64,000 nucleotides of DNA from Coffea arabica (Eukaryota; Streptophyta; Magnoliopsida; Gentianales; Rubiaceae), in assembly GCF_036785885.1 (NCBI RefSeq), contig NC_092312.1, positions 37,241,239 through 37,305,238 of the forward strand, read 5' to 3'. Positions within the stretch are counted from its first letter, which is position 1. Each line of letters starts with the position of its first letter. Under the pieces are notes generated by a model that saw nothing but the letters and a program-made list of their open reading frames with translations, had not been told where the DNA came from and did no database searches. A program made the position numbers and the translations under genes. Shown here piece by piece: positions 49,807-61,136 of the stretch.

Positions 49807-52800
49807 CTAGACGTTGGCTTTTGAAACATTTTTACTCTTACGTGACCTCTTCCTTTTTCTATTCCTGCTTCTCACGGTTGTATCTCCATTCCCATTTTCC
49901 TGCACCCAACTCCATCTCATGAGAAAGAAAAACAGCAAGGGATCATTGAAACATCCAGAAGAGCATTTATTAATCACAATTAACTACAAAGATGTACAGC
50001 CAGAAAAACACAAAACACAATAATACTGAACGCAATCCAAGAAATACAAGCAGAGAATACAGGTCAAGAATTCAGAAATGAAACCAACCTTTACTGAAGC
50101 AGCATTATTTGTATTCTCACGTGGTTTTTTCTTCTTACAGGACAGTGGGTTTGGACCCTACAATGTACAAGGGAAGGGAGCTCAGAAAGGGAAGGGAGCT
50201 CAGAAAAGACACACTCAACAGAGATTCAAAAAATTGAAAAATTAGAGAAGCACATGCCAATCAAAAGTACTTGCAGCAATCACAAAATGACAGGGAAGCC
50301 AGATGATGGATTCTAACCTTAGCTCTCTTTCTCTTGAATTGAACTGTGTCCTTTAAATCTCTCTTTTTTCTAAAATTTGTTTGGATGGCCTGAACCGTAA
50401 ATGTACCATCATTCTTGTCTTCATTGGCATCAGAAGAATCCTTTGCTTCCTCAAAGGCTACATTCTTTTTCTTTACATTCAACAACTTGTATTCCAAGTC
50501 AGTCATATGTGAACGATCTTCCTCAACAGATCTAACAAACTGGTGTTGAAAAGCTGACGGCTGTTCAAGAAATAAGGCATTCCGAAGGCCATAAATAAGA
50601 GGAACACCTGGTACCTGCATCAAGTAGACATTAAGGAAAATGAAAAGGTAGAAATAGATAAAATTTTGTTGAAGAGGTAAAATGCCTGCTACCTTATGCA
50701 AGTTCTAGAGAGAATATGTCTATTTTAGATTCCAAAAATAGAGTGATCAACAGTTTGATACTTCTCCACTCTCCATTATATTGAGTAACACCTAAAAAGT
50801 TAGAAAGGTTAAGCCCCTTTCAGACATTAGGACCCAAAATCATCCACTTATTGGGAAGTGACAAACAAGGTTGATAAAGAATATGCAACACCTAAGCAAA
50901 GTGGAATACCAAGCAACTGGGATTTTTTATGATAGAGTCAGACAACTCATCAATTACTCACGGGAATATAACTAATTATATTCATGGCAACTATCAAACT
51001 AAGTTGGAGCCTGCCATTCCCATCATATTAACACCTTATACCTTGCCTATGAAAGTTAAGCAAACCAAAACCATATGCAACTACACGAGGCACATACTTG
51101 GACTTTAAAATGCAAAAAAATCAGATGGCTGTCTAATGTTCAACCAACAGAGTTAGCATAAAGTGAGAGAGACTAGATGCTATGGTGTTGTGGAGAAGAA
51201 AACATTGAACAAACCTTTTGAAATTTCTTCCGCAATTCAGCATCCTGAGTAGCCACAAAGAAATGCTCAGAATTGTTTTCTCCAATAATACGAGTTATGC
51301 AGCTGACAGCACTCTTCCGTTTCTCATGGTCACATCTGAATAAAAGGTTCATCAATGTTTCCTTACAGAAACAAACTAAAAAAAGAAAGATGATGCTACA
51401 AAATCACCACCCATTTTTGTACAAACACTTTTACAGATGTTTGGTTGTACAGGAGCCAATTAGAAAATCAAGTCAGTAGAACTTTAACTGTATTTAAAAA
51501 ACTTCCAAAACTCCTTAGAGAAGTAAGAGGTACGCAAGGAAAAGCAAACCTTGCGGTTAACAGGTTACGAGCTGCATTAAGAGATTCAGCATAGGAGTCA
51601 CCAAGGCTTCTCAACTCGCCAAGAACACATCTGAAACCAGGAGTGAAACCTTAAATGAGTAGTTAACAAACAAGTTATGCTCATCAAACATCTAGCACAT
51701 CATACAGAACCACGTGACAAGAACAACCTAGCATTGAAATCCTTTCATTCAAGTATAGCAGATTAGGATAATCCAATATTTAGTTCACAAAGTACTCTGA
51801 GAAAGAATTATTGCATTTTAACTTCCATTTAAAGGGACAAGTCACTATTTGCACAGACACAACTTGTTTTGTTGTAGGAATCCAACCACTACCACCACAG
51901 TGATGGACTTCATCACCACCATATCTACTATACAATCCCTTAAGGCCACCTGAGGAAGAAAATATATATCCTATACCACCTTTAGTTTTGTACAATTGAC
52001 TGCCCTACAAGAGTACCGACCAAATGCCTATAATCTGTACCACCATTGCATCATCCCACCATTTTGCCACTTCTCATGCCACCAGAATGCATACCAAAAA
52101 TGGTAATGGAACTTCACTTTTGTGCCAAGATATCTTTAACTTGAATTTTCATTAAAAAAAAAGGATTAACTTTCTATGCACTGACATTGCAGTGATTTTT
52201 TTTTTTACACTAGCAGCCTTGAATGTATGACACATGTACATTATTTGAATTTCAAATTTGAATTCACATTATCTGACATGATCTAAACCTGCTTGTGTAA
52301 ATAAATCTTTACACCGACAGTGTATGAAAATGTTATCTGAAAAAAAAAATGCTATGGCAACCCCCTTGGTAGTTGTTATTATGGCCCAAGTCACAGATGC
52401 AACAGCACAAGTGTCAAGGATGCTTTAAATGCATTTTCACACAGTAGTACAATGAAACCATAAGCTAATGATTGCCTTCAGCAGGATGCATTTTTATCAC
52501 CATAAGTTCAAGTTTATGTACCATCACTATCAAGAGTACTTCTTTACACTGCAAACTTCAGTTTGGCTGATAATCAGATTTCAGCACAACGCCTCAGCTT
52601 TAATACCAGAACTGTTTTTTGCACAAATCCTATAAGTGTCTATAGTATCTACATATTACCAAAAGTTAGACTCTCCAAAGAATACGTTGTTACAAACTTC
52701 AAAAGGAAATTTTCACTCTCTACCTTTCTTCTTCTCCATGTCTCTTTATCTCATCTACATTTCACATGAAAACTCAACCCTTTTTTGGTTTTAAAGATAT

Positions 52801-53252
52801 CTCCTTTCAGGTCCCTTGCTAACTATAATCTATTATGATGTAATTTAGTTACAACCAAAACTCACAAGAAAACAATTTGTGAATTTCTTCAGCTTACAAT
52901 TTCTTTTAGCCACTTACCTTAACAGGGGGAAAAATAACATAAGAAGCCATGGCTTGGAACACAGTTTTGAAAGTATTACCAGAAAATTAAAAAACTAACA
53001 ATGCAAAACATCTAAAAGATTTTGTCTAAACATTTTGTGCAGCAAAAGGAAGCCATTAGACCTGGTAGTGAAAATCTTTACTGGGGCACCTAAAGCATTA
53101 GCCAACGCAATATCAGCAGGAGTGATCTTATTGAGAAGCAGGTGGTGCACAAAAGTTCCATCACACAGAACTTTAAAAGGCTCCCTGAAACCAAAGCAAG
53201 CTGCATAGAATCGGACAGCTTTTCGATGGCGTTTCTGCTTCTTTACTCTCAT
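49807..53252 (-). CDS. UTP23: UTP23-like rRNA-processing protein (complete, 6 coding exons)
   Basis: Coding exons 53252-53062, 51630-51550, 51335-51215, 50614-50318, 50157-50089 and 49899-49807 join in frame to 283 aa; every intron is GT-AG. UTP23 is a nucleolar small-subunit processome factor needed for early pre-18S rRNA cleavage. N-terminal RVKKQKRHRK and CFGFREPFKVLCDGTFVHH are diagnostic. The PIN-like domain follows, with the putative zinc set C65, C92, H94 and C103, VATQD at 118-122, and PGVPLIYG, then LFLEQPSAFQ. The tail is Lys/Arg-rich (RSRNRKRKRSRKSK), as expected for an RNA-binding nucleolar protein. A 972-bp intron (54224-53253) in the 5' leader ends exactly at the ATG, with the leader exon at about 54340-54225. 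A truncated inverted copy lies at 57830-61136. Confidence 0.95.
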
Positions 53253-55195
53253 CTATCAACATCAAGAAAATAATGAATCAACATGAGAACATTGATAACA
53301 AACAAGAAAATTGAAATCCATCCCAAATTGTGATTTTTTTGACTTAAGATTTGCAGTATATTTTCTTATGCACTAAAAAAGTTAGGTAAAATCCTAACAC
53401 TTGACTTCTGCATTTCCTTATGAAAATGTCCTGTATGTCCATTTAATTAGTATCCAATAGAACTCGAGCTGAGGCATTGCGGTGGCATCAAGACTCACAG
53501 AAACAAGGGTAAAAATGGCGTGCAAACCTCTTATAATGTTTGACATGCAACAGTTTGAGTTAGAAGAAAAACTAATATTCCTCCATTGTTTCTTTCAGTG
53601 TATCGTGGGATCTAATTCCACTTCCTCCAGCACTCACTGGACTGACTCGAGGAAGAGTTAAAACAACTTAGCAGCCAGTCATTCATCTAAAGTGTTTCAA
53701 GGTCTAAACTTCTACAACAAAAATGTCCATTATTTACGTTATCCAGCACAAAATCTAAGCTAATAGTCTTAGTTCCCTTGAATTAAATCCATCGACATAC
53801 ATACAACAGCATAACACACAATGCTCAAAAGAGATTACGTACATTGCCATTCAAAGTCAAAAAAATCCGACTAAGAAACAAAACAACCAGTCCTTGAGCC
53901 AGAATGGAAAAAAAAAGAAGAAAAAAGAAAACCGATGAACCGAAATAACTTAAAACTTTGTCCTAGTTTAACAACTATTCAGATGCAATTAAATAGCACA
54001 ACTAATTATGATTATTCAGCTAAAGAATTTTCCCATCTATTATAAGCTGAGTGAAAGTATACATCATTAAACAACCCCCCAACATGAAAATATTCTTCAT
54101 TTACCACAAAAGAGAGACGGGAAAAAAAGAAAGTGGAATATGAATTCAAAAATCATGAAACCTCAAGCAGGCAACTAGTATGGGAAATTTAATATACACT
54201 ACTAACAGAAATATATAAAGATACCTGAAAATATTGCTATCTATGGACAGAAAGATATGGGTCGCCACCGTAAGGAAGACCAGAGAAGAAAGAAGAACAA
54301 AGGGGGAGGGTATTTGCCCTTTGCGACTTTTTGTCTGGGAGGTTCGGTCGAAGAAAATACTTAACGAATCAAAGGGGTTTTACAGCCGTTCGAGCAATGG
54401 GTGAAGGGAATTGCTAGAATAGTCCTTTAAGTATTTACTCAATTTAGTTCTCAATATTTTATAGTGCTTTTTAATCCTTTTTTTTTGTAGTTTCGACTCG
54501 AGAATTTGTATAACATTCAATTTAAAAATTTTATTGAGGTTTAATTATATTTATATAGTCGCAAATGGAGGTTTAGCTATGTTTTAGGCTTCATTCTTTG
54601 TTTGGATACCTTTTCTCTTTTCTTTTTCTATATTTTTTGTCTCTTACGTACTTATTATTTTTATACTTTCGTTTGAAAAAATTATTTGCAAGTGCACTCT
54701 TCGAAAAAAAAATACTGCACTTAATTATCATATTTCTAATGATCTCAAGTACATTACGTTAGAAAAAATTCAACACTAATATATTAAACAAATGATTAAA
54801 ATAAATTTTAATCCAAACAAGATATTCTATAAAAACTATCACAGCACAATTTAGTAATATATGTTTTTCTTTCTACTTTTTTAAAATAATTTCTCTGTAA
54901 AATTTGACAACTTAATTAACTTTTTTTATTTTTCTTTGGTAATTAACTAGATCGAAAATTTCATGAAAAAAATTCTAGATTGAAATATATCACTTTTGAA
55001 ACATCTTGGTTCCTTTGTTGGATGTGCTAAGAATCAAGAAAAGACATCAAATGAGGCTGAAAAGCACCAATATTTTGAGTTTGGTACTAAATTTGCAAAT
55101 TTTCTTTTTTCATCGTGGATCCTTTGCTTTTGCCTCCAACCAAAAGAATGGTATTTTAAGAAAACCCGGAAGTTGGATAAAAGACAGAGAAAAAC
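51005..55195. repeat. Left arm of UTP23 inverted duplication
   Basis: Covers UTP23 exons 1-3, leader and upstream region. It aligns in inverse orientation with 56885-61136, with only scattered substitutions and small indels by eye. The arm's outer end lies in intron 3, near 51005. Confidence 0.92.
54226..54340 (-). promoter_or_regulatory. UTP23 5' leader exon
   Basis: GC-richer block with CT-rich leader sequence, ending at donor CAG/GTATCT at 54225. The start is estimated. The same exon is preserved at 57820-57909 on the plus strand. Confidence 0.65.
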
Positions 55196-55287
55196 CAATG
55201 CTTTAAAACCCGGACAGTCAATTGAACCGGTGAAGTGAAAGGGTCGAGGTCGGACCGGTTCAACCCGGTTCAATAAATAAACAAATA

Positions 55288-55324
<37 letters not shown>

Positions 55325-56884
55325 TAAACAAATAATTAATACATAGCTAATTATGAATATTCAACAAATAAATTAAAACATTGCCAAGGAGGAATCTGTG
55401 ATGCCAAAAGATAATCCATGAACTTTTTCCACTTATGACCATGAAACTTTCAATCTAAATTGGTACAAATCCTTACTAGACTATTATGCATCACCAACCA
55501 TTACCTCAAAGACAGCGGTGAATCATGTTTCAGAGCCTATCTTAAATTTGTATGTTTCCTACATTTTCGTTCACCACAAGGCCAAGGTAGGAAACGGACA
55601 TCGAAAGAATTGACTGCTTGAAATTCAAAATTGGGTTTAGTACCAACCTCTGGTACCTGACAACCAATTAATTGACATTTTTGGTCCTCGGCCAAAAACT
55701 AAGGATCTAATCTACCACGAAAAAACCCTAGTTTCATACTCCCTGAAACTGGTTGCAAAATGCCTTTCAAAAAGAAGACAAAGGTGTTGCCCGAGCCTGA
55801 GCCTGAGGTCGACAAAGAGTCCAATGAGTCAGCTCCAAAAGCCGGGGCTAACAGAGGGATTTCCAAACCCAGTAATCAACAACGAACGAGTAAAAAAACA
55901 TTTAATTTGAGGACAAAAACACGCACCTCGGCAGGACAAACAGACTGGTGAAAAAATTGCAGGACAAACCCAGTAATCAACAAAGCAAACTAATGAGTAA
56001 AAAAACAAAACAAAACAAAAATTGCAGGACAAACAGACTGACAGCTTATATAATTTGCGGACAAACAAAAAAAAAAACATTGATTTAGGCTGATCAGCTT
56101 ATAATATAATCATTTAGGCTGCTGCTGCAATGACAAGTCAATAAGGATCATATGCCCAAAAATTACAGCAGTATATAGGGCCGGGGGGACGGAATGGATC
56201 ATAACCAAAACTCAGTAATCAACAACGAAAGGAAAAAAAAAAAGGAAAAAAGATAAACGAACCTGGTATAAGCTTCAGGCCTTTCAGGAGTGCAATAGGA
56301 AATCTTAAATGGGAAAACCTTTCACCTCGGCAGGTTCACTTTCAGTGCTGGTAATGCTGTACAAGACTCGATCATAAATTTTGTCCCTAAAGATGTTGAT
56401 GAATTGATGGGTAGCAGCTGAGAATCGAAACAAGTGAATTGAGTTGCTTCATAGATCACTGTCCGTGATTGATTCCAGAGTTTTTTTTTGGCTTAGAATC
56501 AGTGCGGTGAGTAGAAAAACATCACTGCTGATTGCTATGGATCAAGATTGGAGTTTGGAGTTTGGAGTTTGGAGTTTGGAGAAGGGATTAGGGTTAAGCC
56601 ATTAAGGGGAGAAGGAAATAGAGACGGCAGGCAATTTCGGCAATTGTAGAGGAAGCATGAAGACGGAAGCGGCCAAAAGAACCTACTGACTGAAGAGTGA
56701 ACTGAAGATTAGGTTTAGATAATTTCAGCCAAAATTGAAAATTCAGTCAATTTTGACCAAAAATTGAAAAATTGCGGTTAACGGTTCAAACCGGTTTGAA
56801 CGGTTTTAACATTTTTTTTACAGTTTTGACCGATTCTTGATCCAGGTCAACACAAGTTATGAACCGAACCGGACACATGGCCGA
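55196..56884 (+). mobile_element. hAT-like element E, left fragment (E1)
   Basis: Begins CAATGCTTTAAAACCCGGAC and continues with the same GAACCGGTGAAGTGAAAGGG start as the element at 4913. An AT microsatellite lies near 55293. Around 55715-55950 there is leader-like AAACCCTAG and an ATG with open frame MPFKKKTKVLPEPEPEVDKE, possibly captured host sequence. Three CAGTAATCAACAA words (55867, 55969, 56210 region) are internal repeats. It stops at GGCCGA, where the inverted UTP23 copy begins; its missing right end is at 63510. Confidence 0.8.
56452..56884 (+). repeat. Direct repeat of E, first copy
   Basis: From ATAGATCACTGTCCGTGATT to ACACATGGCCGA. The second copy is 61136-63466 when the hAT insertion at 61376-63258 is removed. 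It contains four TTTGGAG units where the second copy has three. Confidence 0.9.
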
Positions 56885-59800
56885 ACAAGGTGATCTTAGG
56901 ATAGCCATTTCCAATTTTTCAGAAAAACTTTTTCTCCGTCTTTCATCCAACTTTCAGATTTTCTTAAAATACCATTCTTTTGGTTAGAGGCAAAAGCAAA
57001 GGATCCACGATGGAAAAAGAAAATTTGCAAATTTAGTACCAAACTCAAAATTGGTGCTTTTCAGCCTCATTTGATGTCTTTTCTTGATTCTTAGCACATC
57101 CAACAAAGGAACCTGGATGTTTCAAAAATGATATATTTTTAATCTAGAATTTTTTCATGAAATTTTCGATCTAGTTAATTACCAAAGAAAAATAAAAAAT
57201 AAGTTAATTAAGTTGTCAAATTTTACAGAGAAATTATTTTAACAAAGTAGAAAGAAAAACATATATTACTAAATTGTGCTATGATAGTTTTTATAGAATA
57301 TCTTGTTTGGATTAAAATTTATTTTAATCATTTGTTTAATATATTAGTGTTGAATTTTTTCTAACGTAATGTACTTGAGATCGTTAGAAATATGATAATT
57401 AAGTGCAGTATTTTTTTTTTCGAAGAATGCACTTGCAAATAATTTTTTCAAACGAAAGTATAAAAATAAGAAGTACGTAAGAGACAAAAAATATAGAAAA
57501 GAGAAAAGAGAAAAGGTATCCAAACAAAGAATGAAGCCTAAAACATAGCTAAACCTCCATTTGCGACTATATAAATATAATTAAACCTCAATAAAATTTT
57601 TAAATTGAATGTTATACAAATTCTCGAGTCCAATCTACAAAAAAAAAAAAGGATTAAAAAGCACTATAAAATATTGAGAACTAAATTGAGACTTAGTAAA
57701 TATTTAAAGGACTATTCTAGCAATTCCCTTCACCTATTGCTCAAACAGCCGTAAAACCCCTTTGATTCGTTAAGTATTTTCCTCGACCAAACCTCCCAGA
57801 CAAAAAGTCGCAAAGGGCAAATACCCTCCCCCTTTGTTCTTCTTTCTTCTCTGGTCTTCCTTACGGTGGCGACCCATATCTATCTGCCCATAGATAGCAA
57901 TATTTTCAGGTATCTTTATATATTTTTGTTATTAGTGTATATTAAATTTCCCATACTAGTCGCCTGCCTGAGGTTTCATGATTTTTGAATTCATATTCCA
58001 CTTTCTTTTTTTCCTGTCTCTCTTTTGTGGCAAATGAAGAATATTTTCATGTTGGTGGGTTGTTTAATGGTGTATACTTTCACTCAACTTAATAGATGGG
58101 AAAATTCTTTAGCTGGATAATCATAATTAGTTGTGCTATTTAATTGCATCCGAATAGTTATTAAACTAGGACAAAGTTTTAAGCTATTTCAGTTCGTCGA
58201 TTTTTCTTTTTTCTTCTTTTTTTTTCCATTCTGGCTCAAGGACTGGTAGTTTTGTTTCTTAGTTGGATTTTTTTGACTTTGAATGGCAATGTGCGTAATC
58301 CCTTTTGGGCATTGTGTGTTATGCTATTGTATGTATGTCGATAGATTTAATTCAAGGGAACTAAAACTATTAGCTTAGATTTTGTGCTGGGTAACGTAAA
58401 TAATGGACATTTTTGTTGTAGAAGTTTAGACCTTGAAACACTTTAGATGAATGACTGGCTGCTAAGTTGTTTTAACTCTTCCTCGAGTCAGTCTAGTGAG
58501 TGCTGGAGGAAGTGGAATTAGATCCCACGATACACTAAAAGAAACAATGGAGGAATATTAGTTTTTCTTCTAACTCAAACTGCTGCATGTCAAACACTAT
58601 AAGAGATTTGCATGCCATTTTTACCCTTGTTTCTGTGAGTCTTGAGGCCACCGCAATGCCTCAGCTCGAGTTCTATTGGACGCTAATTAAATGGACATAC
58701 AGGACATTTTCATAAAGAAATGTAGAAGTCAAGTGTTAGAATTTTACCTAACTTTTTTTGTGCATAAAAAAATATACTGCAAATCTTAAGTCAGAAAAAT
58801 CACAATTTGGGATGGATTTCAATTTTCTTGTTTGTTATCAATATTCTTATGTTGATTCATTATTTTCTTGATGTTGATAGATGAGAGTAAAGAAGCAGAA
58901 ACGCCATCGAAAAGCTTTCAGATTCTATACAGCTTGCTTTGGTTTCAGGGAGCTTTTTAAAGTTCTGTGTGATGGAACTTTTGTGCACCACCTGCTTCTC
59001 AATAAGATCACTCCTGCTGATACTGCGTTGGCTAATGCTTTAGGTGCCCCAGTAAAGATTTTTACTACCAGGTCTAATGGCTTCCTTTTGCTGCATAAAA
59101 AGTTTAGACAAAATCTTTCAGATGACTTGCATTGTTAGTTTTTTAATTTTCTGGTAATACTTTCAAAACTGTGTTCCAAGCCATGGCTTCTTATGTTATT
59201 TTTCCCCCCTGTTAAGGTAAGCGGCTAAAAGAAATTGTAAGCTGAAGAAATTCACATTGTTTTTTTGTGAGTTTTGGTTGTAACTAAATTACATCAGAAT
59301 AGATTATAGTTAGCGAGGGACCTGAAAGGAGATATCTTTAAAACCAAAAAAGGGCCGAGTTTTCATATGAAATATAGATGAGATAAAGAGACATGGAGAA
59401 GAAGAAAGGGAGAGAGTGAAAACTTCCTTTTGATGTTTGTAACAACGTATTCTTTGGAGAGTCTAACTTTTGGTAATATGCAGATATCATAGACACTTAT
59501 AGGATTTGTGCAAAAAACAGTTCTGGTATTAAAGTTGAGGCGTTGTGCTGAAATCTGATTATCAGGCAAAATAGAAGTTTGTAGAGTAAAGAAGTACTCT
59601 TGATAGTGATGGTACAGAAACTTGAACTTATGATGATAAAAATGCATCCTGCTGAAGGTAAACATTAGCTTATGGTTTCATTGTACTACTGTGTGAAAAT
59701 GCATTTAAAGCATCCTTGACACTTGTGCTGTTGCATCTGTGACTTGGGCCATAATAACAACTACCAAGGGGGTTGCCATAGCATTTTTTTTTTTCAGATA

Positions 59801-61136
59801 ACATTTTCATACACTGTCGGTGTAAAGATTTATTTACACAAGCAGGTTTAGATCATGTCAGATAATGTGAATTCAAATTTGAAATTCAAATAATGTACAT
59901 GTGTCATACATTCAAGGCTGCTAGTGTAAAAAAAAAAATCACTGCAATGTCAGTGCATAGAAAGTTAATCCTTTTTTTTTAATGAAAATTCAAGTTAAAG
60001 ATATCTTGGCACAAAAGTGAAGTTCTATTACCATTTTTGGTATGCATTCTGGTGGCATGAGAAGTGACAAAATGGCGGGATGATGCAATGGTGGTACAGA
60101 TTATAGGCATTTGGTTGGTACTCTTGTAGGGCAATCAATTGTACAAAATTAAAGGTGGTATAGGATATATATTTTCTTCCTCAGGTGGCCTTAAGGGATT
60201 GTATGGTAGATATGGATCTAGGTGGTGATGAAGTCCATCACTGTGGTGGTGGTGGTTGGATGCCTACAACAAAACAAGTTGTGTTTGTGCAAATAGTGAC
60301 TTGTCCCTTTAAATGGAAGTTAAATGCAATAATTCTTTCTCAGAGCACTTTGTGAACTAAATATTGGATTATCCTAATCTGCTACATTTGAATGAAAGGA
60401 TTTCAATGCTAGGTTGTTCTTTTCACGTGGTTCTGTATGATGTGCTAGATGTTTGATGAGCATAACTTGTTTGTTAACTACTCATTTAAGGTTTCACTCC
60501 TAGGTGCAGATGTGTTCTTGGCGAGTTGAGAAGCCTTGGTAACTCCTATGCTGAATCTCTTAATGCAGCTCGTAACCTGTTAACCGCAAGGTTTGCTTTT
60601 CCTTGCGTGCCTCTTACTTCTCTGAGGAGTTTTGGAAGTTTTTTAAATACAGTTAAAGTTCTACTGACTTGATTTTCTAATTGGCTCCTATACAACCAAA
60701 CATCTGTAAAACGTTTTTGTATAAAAATGAGTAGTGATCATGTAGCATCATCTTTCTCCTATTAGTTTGTTTTTGTAAGGAAACATTGATGAACCTTTTA
60801 TTCAAATGTGACCATGAGAAACAGAAGAGTGCTATCAGTTGCATAACTAATATTATTGGAGAAAACAATTCTGAGCATTTCTTTGTGGCTACTCAGGATG
60901 CTGAATTACAGAAGAAATTTCAAAAGGTTTGTTCAATGTTTTCTTCTCCACAACACCATAGCATCTAGTCTCTCTCACTTTATGCTAACTCTATTGGTTG
61001 AACATTAGACAGCTATCTGATTTTTTTCCATTTTAAAGTCCAAATATTTGCCTCATGTAGTTGCATATGGTTTTGGTTTGCTTAACTTTCATAGGCAAGG
61101 TATAAGGTGTTAATATGATGGAAATGGCAGGTTCCA
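56885..61136. repeat. Right arm of UTP23 inverted duplication (insert)
   Basis: Inverse copy of 51005-55195 plus about 47 bases that match, inverted, the flank to the right of E (63519-63546, GAAATGGCTATCCTAATATC). It therefore spans the site where E sits but lacks E. Confidence 0.92.
57820..61136 (+). pseudogene. Truncated UTP23 copy
   Basis: Leader exon (to 57909), exon 1 (58881-59071), exon 2 (60510-60590) and exon 3 (60806-60926) are all present in order, with frames open and several amino-acid changes against the complete gene (V13F, A18T, P25L, I48T). The exon 3 splice acceptor, CAG in the complete gene, reads CAA here (60803-60805). All of exons 4-6 are absent, because the copy ends in intron 3 at 61136. 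The product could at most be a fragment of the PIN domain. Its leader and upstream region are intact, so transcription remains possible. Confidence 0.92.

Noticed and set aside
51173..51355. 60-aa frame as a separate small gene
   Set aside because: It is UTP23 exon 3 read through both splice sites; only 51335-51215 is coding.
52563..52769. Open frame in UTP23 intron 1, with counterpart at 59363-59665
   Set aside because: Both copies lie in intron sequence of the inverted duplication, on the antisense strand, with no conservation beyond the duplication itself.
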